Shown piece after piece: positions 1-6,408 of a DNA stretch of 64,000 nucleotides. Source of the DNA: Deltaproteobacteria bacterium (lineage in GTDB: Bacteria; Myxococcota; JACPTQ01); assembly GCA_016192705.1 (NCBI GenBank), contig JACPTQ010000030.1, forward strand, positions 1-64,000, in the 5' to 3' direction. A program made the position numbers and the translations under genes. Under the pieces are notes generated by a model. That model was not told where the DNA came from and did not search any database. It saw nothing but the letters and a program-made list of their open reading frames with translations. How positions within the stretch are numbered: the first letter of the stretch is position 1; each line of letters opens with the position of its first letter.

Positions 1-188
1 ATGCGGAGGAGGGAGGCTGTTTAGATCCCATGCCCGGTTAACGAGGGTGAATATGTGCCCCCAGCGAACGCTCTGCCGGTATACGGTCGCGAGACGTCAC
101 AGCCACGACGTTGCTCGCACTAATCTCGCCAGGCGGTTCGCCGGGGACCCTTTGCAGTATGACTTCCTCCCGCTGCAAAGGCGAAAAG

Positions 189-231
189 TGTCACCCGATC
201 ACCCGGGCTGAAATGTCACCCGATCTCCCGG
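189..231. repeat. Two direct copies of an 18-bp element, possible IS21-type end remnant
   Basis: TGTCACCCGATCNCCCGG occurs at 189-206 and again at 214-231, 25 bp apart, differing at one base. Multiple short direct repeats of this look (TGTCA, then GATC, then CCGG) are typical of IS21-family ends, but no transposase is visible. The last 20 bases (219-238) recur at 10336-10355. Apart from this I see no gene in 1-306. Confidence 0.35.
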
Positions 232-306
232 TTGCACATTCTCACCGCCTCACGCGACCCATTTCCTTGCGGGGGCCGCGTTCGGCGGTTTCGAAAGGAG
301 TTCTTC

Positions 307-648
307 ATGTCTCATCGGTTCATCGCCTTCGACGTTGCGTTCGAGTTCGCGCATCAGCTTGCTCCGGTGCTCCTGCATCTGCGTCGCAAGGATCGCTCTC
401 TCGAAGATCAGCTTCGGCGGGCGGTGGCGAGCGTCGTTCTCAACATCAGCGAGGGCGACGGCAAATCATCCCTTCGCGATCAAGGGCGCTACTTCGAAAT
501 CGCTCGCGGTTCGTGTCGCGAGGCGAGGGCTGCACTCCGACTCGCGGCGGTTTGGGGTTACGTCGACAAGGAGATGGTCGCCGAACTCGATGCGATTGCC
601 AATCGAGTGTGCGCATTGTTGTCAAAGCTCATCTCACGAGCACGGTGA
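307..648 (+). CDS. Four-helix bundle protein (23S rRNA intervening-sequence-like family)
   Basis: A 113-aa all-helical protein. The start is the ATG at 307, preceded by a strong ribosome site (AAAGGAG at 294-300). Family features are visible: an aromatic N-terminal segment (FDVAFEFAHQ), the conserved turn LNISEGDGK near residue 45, then an acidic/aromatic helix (GRYFEIARGSCREARAAL). This matches the four-helix bundle proteins first met in 23S rRNA intervening sequences; their function is unknown and many copies are free-standing, as here. It converges on a paralogue at 629-955, and the two 3' ends overlap by 20 bp. Both genes sit between repeat debris on the left and a hexanucleotide tract on the right, which suggests a mobile or recently shuffled neighbourhood. 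Confidence 0.8.
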   Translation: MSHRFIAFDVAFEFAHQLAPVLLHLRRKDRSLEDQLRRAVASVVLNISEGDGKSSLRDQGRYFEIARGSCREARAALRLAAVWGYVDKEMVAELDAIANRVCALLSKLISRAR

Positions 649-955
649 GCATTGCGATCACGCGCGAGAGCAATGCGCCGATTTCGAGCGGTGCATCGTC
701 GATCAGATCCAGTAGTGCCGCACACTCGCACGCTTCGCCTCGCGCGATTGCGTAACAGCGCCGCTTGTCAGCCTTGGCGACTCGCCCCGCGCCCTCGGCT
801 GTGTTCGTCAGCACGCTCAACGATGCGCGACGAAATTGATCGCGCAAGACTTGGTTCGCGATCGGGAGCCGTTGAGCGAGACGCGCGAAATCGCGAGCGA
901 CGCGATAGCAATCGATGCGTTCGAGAGAGTGTGAAGCGGGAAGCAACTGATTCAT
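629..955 (-). CDS. Four-helix bundle protein, convergent paralogue
   Basis: A 108-aa protein starting at ATG 955, with a very good Shine-Dalgarno (AAAGGAGG complement at 962-969). It carries the same family pattern as its neighbour: RVARDFARLAQRLP, then a LTNTAEGAGR turn, then RRCYAIARGEACECAALLDL. The two proteins are clearly diverged, so this is not a fresh duplication. The gene faces its paralogue and overlaps its last 20 bases, so the two transcripts would be complementary at their ends. Function unknown. Confidence 0.78.
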   Translation of the reverse strand: MNQLLPASHSLERIDCYRVARDFARLAQRLPIANQVLRDQFRRASLSVLTNTAEGAGRVAKADKRRCYAIARGEACECAALLDLIDDAPLEIGALLSRVIAMLTVLVR

Positions 956-1060
956 GAGAAACCTCCTTTGGAGCCCGGAGTTGAGTGGGCTCCCGCCCAA
1001 AAGGCGCGGAGCGCCGGGGCGAGCCCACGAAACGACGGGGACAAAGGAGGTCGCGAAGGA

Positions 1061-1193
1061 GCGCTCCCGCTACCGCTACCGCACCCGCGCCCGCAACCGC
1101 GCCCGCTCTTCCGTCATCGTCGTCGTAGTCGTGATCGTGCTCGTACTCGTGAACGATCTTTTCTCTCCGCTCCCGCTCCCGCGCCGTCCCGTC
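1061..1193. repeat. Degenerate hexanucleotide tract
   Basis: Runs of CCGCTA/CCGCAC/CCGCGC units pass into runs of TCGTCG/CTCGTA units and back to CCGCTC. The same order of two unit types recurs at 42733-42912. No gene is supported here; the open frames on both strands are low-complexity artefacts. Confidence 0.75.
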
Positions 1194-1240
1194 ATCAGCG
1201 GCCCGTGCGGCGCAGTTCATCACTCGCCCAGCACATCGTG

Positions 1241-1270
1241 TATGATCCCGATATGAGGAACTCACCTTGA
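1241..1270 (+). promoter_or_regulatory. -10 element with a 5-codon leader overlapping the next start
   Basis: TATGAT at 1241-1246 is followed after six bases by ATG 1253. That ATG opens a five-codon frame whose TGA (1268-1270) overlaps the TTG start (1267) of the downstream gene. Either transcription starts near 1253 and GAGGA (1255-1259) serves the TTG, or the mini-frame is a leaderless, translationally coupled leader. No convincing -35 is seen. Confidence 0.45.
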
Positions 1271-2130
1271 GGCGTTCACCAGAAACGCAAATGAAGGGTA
1301 ACGGCTCGCCCGTCGAACATCCGGCAGGCCCCCAAAAGATGCTGCGGTACGCGCGCGGCCTCGAGAATCGGCTCGACTACACACCGCCCGCGGCCGCCAT
1401 CCAGCCCGTGCTCAACATCACGTCCGCGCTCGAAAAGGTTTTCCGTTACGAGGTCCACAATTTCGACTGCCTCCTCAAGACGGGCCCCGCAATCGTCGTC
1501 GCGAACCATGGAATCTTGCCGGTCGAAATGTTCATGCTGGGGGCCCGTTATTTTCAAAAGACGGGGCGAATCTTTCGGGGCATCACCGATCCGCGCACGT
1601 TTCAAACGCCCTTGCTCCGCGACCTCTGGACGACCCTCGGCGTTGTTGACGGCACACCGGATAACGCCGTGGCGCTTCTTCTGCGCGGCGAGAAGATCAT
1701 GATCATGCCGGGCGGCGCGCGCGAAGCGTTCAAGTCGACGCGCCAGCGTTACAAGATTCGTTGGGAAGGTCGCGCGGGCGTTGCGCGCATCGCGATTCGC
1801 GCGAAAGTTCCCGTTATCCCGGTAACCTGCGTCGGCGTCGACCACATGTATTACGTCGCCAACGACGCATATCGATTCGAAAAGTTGTTTCGCGAGCGGC
1901 TCGGCACCAAGCTCATTCCAATTTCGTTTTTCTTCGGCATCGGGCCCTTCCCGTTCCCGGCGAAACTCACGCAAACGGTCGGCGAGCCGATCTACTTCGA
2001 TGAGCCCGCGTCGACGCTCGACGATCCCGCGCGCCTTGAGTCGCTTCAATCTCGGGTCGCACAGACGATGCAGTCGATGCTCGACAACGCCCTTGCGACG
2101 TACGATCCTTTCGCGGGTTCGGTCGTTTGA
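1267..2130 (+). CDS. Lysophospholipid acyltransferase-like protein (MGAT/PlsC superfamily)
   Basis: 287 aa. The acyltransferase signature starts with NHGILP (residues 80-85), followed by the glycine/arginine block MPGGAREAF (147-155) and the VIPVTCVGVDHMYY strand near 183. The PGGxRE form is that of the monoacylglycerol/diacylglycerol acyltransferase-like branch, which transfers acyl groups to membrane glycerolipids. The Asp that normally follows the catalytic His is not at its usual place; a Glu (87) may substitute, so activity is uncertain. I use TTG 1267, which has GAGGA seven bases upstream; ATG 1291 is an alternative with no ribosome site. Confidence 0.75.
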   Translation: MRRSPETQMKGNGSPVEHPAGPQKMLRYARGLENRLDYTPPAAAIQPVLNITSALEKVFRYEVHNFDCLLKTGPAIVVANHGILPVEMFMLGARYFQKTGRIFRGITDPRTFQTPLLRDLWTTLGVVDGTPDNAVALLLRGEKIMIMPGGAREAFKSTRQRYKIRWEGRAGVARIAIRAKVPVIPVTCVGVDHMYYVANDAYRFEKLFRERLGTKLIPISFFFGIGPFPFPAKLTQTVGEPIYFDEPASTLDDPARLESLQSRVAQTMQSMLDNALATYDPFAGSVV

Positions 2131-2179
2131 ATGAAAAACGACGTTTGCCCGTCTAACGTGCCTGGGGAAAGGGGTTGCG

Positions 2180-2926
2180 ATGATGCATGAAGGACTGTCA
2201 TTCACACCAGTGGCGCTAACTGTTGGCACATGGCTCGCGATCACGGTTGCGGCCTCTCCGGTTGAGGCAAAGTCCCAATTCGAGGTGGAGGGGTGTGTGC
2301 CGTTCATGAACGACGCGATGCCAGCCGCAGCCGACGCCGCGGTTAGCCGCGCCGCAAGCTGTCTTGGCGGTGCGCGCGGGCTCAACGCGAAACTCGCCAC
2401 CGCGATAAAGAAAATCGCAAGAAGCGGCAAGGTGACTCTTCGGTGCAGCGATCAGAATCTAAAAGGACACGGACGCACGGAACGCCTTCCCGGCGGGAAA
2501 GTCAGGATAAGCGTTGACACGCCGAACTTCAGCAGCGACGAGTACCAAGTCACGGCTGGCGACAGAACCAACGTTAAGGCCCAAAAGTCTGAGGCGCTGC
2601 GCGCGCGGCTTGCCGAGCTTCTCTTTCACGAACTCATTCACGCAGTCGACGTCAAGCACCGTTACGTAAACTCATCGGAGATTCACAACAGCGCAACTGG
2701 GGCACCGGACGTCGTATACAGTTGCCATCTTGCTTGTTACCCAGGTCGCGCAGAAAAGCCGGGCGCCAACATGATGAACGCACGCAAGACGCTCAACATC
2801 CCCATCGACCTCCCGGAACGGAAGACATTCCCCTGTCCATTCGAAGGTGAAGGGCCGTGTCGCGCACTCCGACGTTACGCTTACGTTTGCCACGCTGGGA
2901 AGCCAGTCAAGGTGACCCCGAAGTAG
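2180..2926 (+). CDS. Exported putative zinc metallopeptidase-like protein
   Basis: 248 aa, starting at ATG 2180 or 2183 after GGGGAAAGGGG. Residues 1-30 form a signal peptide (hydrophobic stretch then SPVEA). An HELIH motif at 150-154 (HExxH) with a further His at 160 in the same helix suggests a zinc site, and there are paired cysteines in the C-terminal third. I do not recognise the family. The HExxH motif supports a peptidase-like fold but the third ligand is not clear. It is a single-gene unit between an acyltransferase and the copper operon; a -10-like TAACGT lies at 2153-2158. Confidence 0.55.
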   Translation: MMHEGLSFTPVALTVGTWLAITVAASPVEAKSQFEVEGCVPFMNDAMPAAADAAVSRAASCLGGARGLNAKLATAIKKIARSGKVTLRCSDQNLKGHGRTERLPGGKVRISVDTPNFSSDEYQVTAGDRTNVKAQKSEALRARLAELLFHELIHAVDVKHRYVNSSEIHNSATGAPDVVYSCHLACYPGRAEKPGANMMNARKTLNIPIDLPERKTFPCPFEGEGPCRALRRYAYVCHAGKPVKVTPK

Positions 2927-2932
2927 CGCGGG

Positions 2933-2966
2933 TTGTGCGTCTCAAGCGTTTCCAGTACCATAGTGA
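2933..2966 (+). promoter_or_regulatory. Promoter of the copper operon, probably leaderless
   Basis: TTGTGC (2933-2938), 17-bp spacer, TACCAT (2956-2961), then five bases to GTG 2967 and eight to ATG 2970. There is no room for a ribosome binding site, so a leaderless transcript is expected. No metal-regulator operator could be recognised. Confidence 0.55.
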
Positions 2967-3341
2967 GTGATGTCGCGTTTTCGCAAAGTGGTCGCCGCGG
3001 TCCTCGCGGTTTTCGTCGCGGGGCTCGCGGTCGAGAACGCCGTCTCGATGGCGTGCCCGATGGAGAAGAGCGAGCGGTGCGGGTGCTGTGACGATAAAGT
3101 CGCGCGCATCTCCGATGACGCGAATGAATGCTGTTCGGTTCTGTCCGTCGCGCGGCGAGCTTCACTTCCAGCTGAGCTGACACCCGTTTCGCCATTATTC
3201 GATCATGGGGCGCTGCTGGGATTTGTCGTGGTTGCAGCCACAGGCTCCATTGACGCTGCATCAACGATCGCAGCTTCTTGCCAGAGGTTTGCACCGCCGG
3301 GTGCTCCGCTCTTTCTCGTTTTTCAATCGATTCGCTGCTGA
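2967..3341 (+). CDS. Small exported Cys-rich protein heading the copper efflux operon
   Basis: 124 aa (GTG 2967 or ATG 2970). It has an N-terminal hydrophobic segment (residues 7-25), a Cys cluster (CPM..., CGCCDD, ECCS) and a C-terminal PPGAPLFLVFQSIRC. Short proteins with a CC motif and a PPxFLxxxSxxC end commonly precede RND metal-efflux genes and are thought to be periplasmic metal-binding accessories. Position, 91 bp before cusC and in the same direction, supports that role here. No enzymatic function is implied. The final Cys codon is followed by TGA; I read that as a normal stop. Confidence 0.6.
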   Translation: MMSRFRKVVAAVLAVFVAGLAVENAVSMACPMEKSERCGCCDDKVARISDDANECCSVLSVARRASLPAELTPVSPLFDHGALLGFVVVAATGSIDAASTIAASCQRFAPPGAPLFLVFQSIRC

Positions 3342-3432
3342 GCCACAACACACCCTTCGCGTGACCGCTCCGATTTAGCCGGAAGGCTTCATTGTGCGCG
3401 GGTTCGCTTTGGCCCTTTTGTCCGAGGTGTGA

Positions 3433-4716
3433 ATGGGACCGCACAAAAACTGGATTGCGCTCGTTGTTTTTTTGGCACCGCGGTTTGCGCCCGCGCTTTC
3501 TCTCGACGAAGCGATCGAGCGTGCAGAAAAAGAATACCCCGATGTCGCAGCGGCAACCGCGGCGATCGACGCCGCACGTGCACGCGTGCCGCAAGCGAAG
3601 GCGTGGCAAGACCCGATGTTCGCTCTGCGGCTTTACCAGGTGCCGACGAATTTCGAATCGTTCCCGGTGATGTGGGAGATCGCGCAGACGATCCCCTTCC
3701 CCGGAAAGCTTGGTGCGCGCGGGCGCGTGGCCGAAGCGTCCGTCGATGTCGCGACGCGCGAGCGCGAAGCACGGGCTCTGGCGGTGCGACAACGCGTTGC
3801 GCGCGCCTACTTTCGTGTGAAGGCGGCCGAGCGCCTCGCGAAGGTTTATCGTGAGATCGATTCGCTTTACGCACAGACACTGCGCCTCGTCTCATCGCGG
3901 CTCTCGGTTGGTCCATCGAATCTCGCTGACATCCCACGAATCGAAGCCGACCGGGCCGCGCTCAAAATCGATCTCCTCGAGTTCAACGCGAGCCGACGCC
4001 TGGCCCTCATTGAGATGGCCGCGCTCCTCGGTTTACGCGATGCGGATGCTGTGCCTCGGCTCACCACCGAACCCGCGCTGCGAGCGGTCCCGACGGCCAC
4101 GCGCCTCGTCGACTCCACGCTTTCTCGCCCCGACATCGCGACGTTGTCCGCGTCGATCAATGAATCACGCGCCGAAGTTGCCGCGCGGAAGAAGGAACAC
4201 CTTCCCGACTTCATGGTGAGCGCGTCGTACATGGCGAACTTTGGCGGCATGACCGACATGTGGTCCGTCGGCGTCGCAGTCAACGTGCCCTTGTTCTATC
4301 GCTCAAAACAAAAAAGGGCCGTCGAGGAAGCGGAGGCGATTGTTCGGTCGCGCGCAAAGCGTCTCGACACGCGCATGCTCGAAGCGCGTCTTCAGCTCGA
4401 CCAGGCGCTCGAACGTCTTCGCATCGCCGCGGCGCATGTGCGACTTCACACGGGAACGCTTGTCCCGCTTGCGGAGCGCGCGCTTCACGCATCGCGCACG
4501 GCTTTCGCGGCTGGGCAGGGCGACCTGTTCGCCATTCTCGATGGCGTGAAGCAGCTCGTCGGACACCACCGCGATCGCGAGCGGTATCTCGCGGAGTTTG
4601 AGGCGCGGTGGGCGGATTTGGAGGAGGCAATTGGGCAAAGACTGAGAGGGAAGAAGATTCACCACGGAGACACGGAGTCACGGAGTATGGAAAAGGAAAA
4701 GCGAGGAGGAAAATAA
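3433..4716 (+). CDS. cusC: TolC-family outer-membrane component of copper/silver efflux (CusC-like)
   Basis: 427 aa with a signal peptide (1-22) and the two long helical repeats of outer-membrane efflux proteins (LDEAIERAEKEYPDV; then QDPMFALRLYQVP and IAQTIPFPGKLGAR, typical of CusC/CzcC). It forms the outer-membrane tunnel for the RND pump encoded next. The last ~20 residues (from GKKIHHGDTES) are not family sequence: they are encoded by a CACGGAG-type repeat at 4658-4687. The stop TAA overlaps the cusB start (TAATG), and the cusB ribosome site lies inside this added tail. Confidence 0.88.
   Translation: MGPHKNWIALVVFLAPRFAPALSLDEAIERAEKEYPDVAAATAAIDAARARVPQAKAWQDPMFALRLYQVPTNFESFPVMWEIAQTIPFPGKLGARGRVAEASVDVATREREARALAVRQRVARAYFRVKAAERLAKVYREIDSLYAQTLRLVSSRLSVGPSNLADIPRIEADRAALKIDLLEFNASRRLALIEMAALLGLRDADAVPRLTTEPALRAVPTATRLVDSTLSRPDIATLSASINESRAEVAARKKEHLPDFMVSASYMANFGGMTDMWSVGVAVNVPLFYRSKQKRAVEEAEAIVRSRAKRLDTRMLEARLQLDQALERLRIAAAHVRLHTGTLVPLAERALHASRTAFAAGQGDLFAILDGVKQLVGHHRDRERYLAEFEARWADLEEAIGQRLRGKKIHHGDTESRSMEKEKRGGK
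4658..4687. repeat. CACGGAG-type short repeat inside the cusC 3' end
   Basis: TTCACCACGGAGACACGGAG followed by TCACGGAGT, a period of 8-9 bases. It supplies the C-terminal tail of CusC in frame. The same sequence type recurs at 5588, 5690, 10251, 12832 and 50995. Confidence 0.7.
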
Positions 4717-6398
4717 TGGCGACGACAACAAACGATGCAGTCCATGGACATGGCGAGACGATGCCCGAGGGCGAAGAGACCGCGCCGCCGGGCTGGCAAG
4801 TGATGGCGTTTATGCGGTGGATCCTCGTCGCCGCGATGTTTAACTTGGCTGTTCTCTCAATCCTCTACTACGCGAACGTCTTCAAGCCGAGCGGAGCGAG
4901 TGCCGCTGGAGCCGTCTATTACTGCCCGATGCACCCCGCGGTGGTGCAGGACCATCCGGGCGAGTGCCCGATTTGCGGTATGAATCTTGTGCTGAGAGAC
5001 AAGGCGGGAGCGGGAGCGGGAGCGGGAGCGGGTGCGGGTGCGGGTGCGGGTGCGGGTGCGCTACGCGCCGGCCACGAAGGGCATCGCCACAACCCTTCCG
5101 ACCCTTATTACTGCCCGATGGATCCTGACGAGACAGCGCTCCACGCAACCGACCGATGCCCCGTCTGTGGAATGAAACTTGTGGCGCGGAGCAAGGCGGG
5201 AGCGGGAGCGGGAGCGGGAGCGGGTGCGGGAGCGGGTGCGGGTGCGGGTGCGGGTGCGGGTGCGGGCGACACCCCCGGCCTTCGGCCTGTCGAGATCGCC
5301 GCCGACCGCGTGCAACTCATGGGAATCCGCACAGCGCGCGCGACGCGTGAGACGCTGACGCCTGAGCTCAAAGTGGCCGCGACGCTCGTCGCGAGTGAGC
5401 GTGGCGTTGCGCGTGTCCATACGCGTGTCTCGGGGTGGATTGAACGCGTTGACGCGCTCGAAACGGGTCGCACCATCGCGCGCGGTCAAGTGCTCGCGGC
5501 GATATACAGCCCCGAGGTGTATGCCGCAATGGTCGATCATCTGAATGCCGTGAAGTGGGGGAAGGAGGAAGAAAAGGAAAAGAAGGGACTCACCACGGAA
5601 TTTCGCGAGCGATCTGCCGAGAGCCCAGCGGCCTCTCGCCGCGAGCGAAATGGGGAGCCCGACGGAATCGGAGGGCGAACCCAACCACATCCACTGAGGC
5701 ACGGAGGATTAAACAGGGGAACCGATCTCGCGCGCGCGACGCGTAAGAGGCTCGCGCTGCTTGGTGTCTCAGAAAGCGAAATCGCGGCGAGCGAGAAAAG
5801 CGGCGAGCCCACGCGACTCACGGCGCTTCGCGCGCCCGCAGGTGGCACCATCACGCGGAAGGCCGCCGTGCTTGGGCTCTTCGTCCAGCCTGGCACCGAG
5901 CTCTTTGAAATCACCGACCTCACGACCGTGTGGGCGATCGCCGATATCCTCGAAGGCGACGCGGCGCGCATTCGCAAAGGCCAGACCGCGCGGATCCAAT
6001 TTGCGACTTACCCGGACGACGTCTTCAACGGCAAGCTCGACTTCATCTACCCCGCGCTCGACACGGATGCGCGGGCCGTTCGCGTCCGCATCGTCCTCGC
6101 CAACAAGGCGGGCAAGCTCCGCCCGGGGATGTACGGCCAGGTCACACTCGACTTGGCCACCGAGCGCGGAATCTTCGTGCCCATCGAGGCGATCGTGAAC
6201 TCCGGCGACACGCAGGTGGTCTTTCTTGCGCGCCCAGCCGGCCGCTTCGAGCCGCGCCGCATCACCCTCGGCCCCCGCATCGGCGATCGCGTTCTCGCCA
6301 AGACTGGCCTTGTCGACGGAGACATCGTCGTGACGACCGGCAACTTCCTCCTCGACTCCGAGAGCCGCCTCCGCACCGCGCTTGAGGGGATGAAGTGA
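4716..6398 (+). CDS. cusB: CusB-type periplasmic adaptor with two heavy-metal-binding domains
   Basis: Start ATG 4716 after AGGAGGA (4704-4710); 560 aa. One membrane anchor (about 33-52) precedes two heavy-metal-binding domains: YYCPMH...CPICGM (68-89, Cys 70/84/87) and YYCPMD...CPVCGM (131-153, Cys 133/148/151). Each is followed by an Ala-Gly repeat (about 97-115 and 161-183) encoded by a hexanucleotide tract. The membrane-fusion barrel-sandwich and beta-barrel domains follow. Residues about 280-337, in the helical hairpin, are a charged low-complexity insertion flanked by CACGGAG-like sequence (5588-5715), absent from usual relatives. The protein bridges CusA and CusC and delivers Cu(I)/Ag(I). 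Confidence 0.9.
   Translation: MATTTNDAVHGHGETMPEGEETAPPGWQVMAFMRWILVAAMFNLAVLSILYYANVFKPSGASAAGAVYYCPMHPAVVQDHPGECPICGMNLVLRDKAGAGAGAGAGAGAGAGAGALRAGHEGHRHNPSDPYYCPMDPDETALHATDRCPVCGMKLVARSKAGAGAGAGAGAGAGAGAGAGAGAGDTPGLRPVEIAADRVQLMGIRTARATRETLTPELKVAATLVASERGVARVHTRVSGWIERVDALETGRTIARGQVLAAIYSPEVYAAMVDHLNAVKWGKEEEKEKKGLTTEFRERSAESPAASRRERNGEPDGIGGRTQPHPLRHGGLNRGTDLARATRKRLALLGVSESEIAASEKSGEPTRLTALRAPAGGTITRKAAVLGLFVQPGTELFEITDLTTVWAIADILEGDAARIRKGQTARIQFATYPDDVFNGKLDFIYPALDTDARAVRVRIVLANKAGKLRPGMYGQVTLDLATERGIFVPIEAIVNSGDTQVVFLARPAGRFEPRRITLGPRIGDRVLAKTGLVDGDIVVTTGNFLLDSESRLRTALEGMK
5004..5060. repeat. GGGAGC/GGGTGC hexamer tract encoding (Ala-Gly)n, first copy in cusB
   Basis: About nine GCGGGA/GCGGGT units in frame, forming the linker after the first metal-binding domain. 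Both cusB tracts begin AAGGCGGGAGCGGG. Confidence 0.9.
5195..5268. repeat. GGGAGC/GGGTGC hexamer tract encoding (Ala-Gly)n, second copy in cusB
   Basis: About twelve units in frame, forming the linker after the second metal-binding domain; likely length-variable by replication slippage. Confidence 0.9.
5588..5715. repeat. In-frame insertion bounded by CACGGA-type repeats in cusB
   Basis: ACTCACCACGGAA at 5588-5600 and CACTGAGGCACGGAGG at 5692-5707 bound about 90 bp of other sequence. The open frame is kept, adding roughly 40 charged, Arg/Glu/Pro-rich residues to the adaptor. Confidence 0.55.
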
Positions 6399-6408
6399 GG
6401 TCGCGCCA

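Noticed and set aside
307-955. Toxin-antitoxin pair
   Set aside because: The two proteins are paralogues of the same four-helix-bundle family with no toxin fold visible.
1276-2430. Minus-strand frame of 384 codons opposite the acyltransferase
   Set aside because: It is the antisense shadow of a well-supported gene in GC-rich DNA and has no recognisable domain.
3330-3360. Second possible selenocysteine: Cys-TGA-Ala at the end of the small copper-operon protein
   Set aside because: The residues after the TGA show no family motif, there is no stem-loop, and relatives normally end with a Cys at this point.
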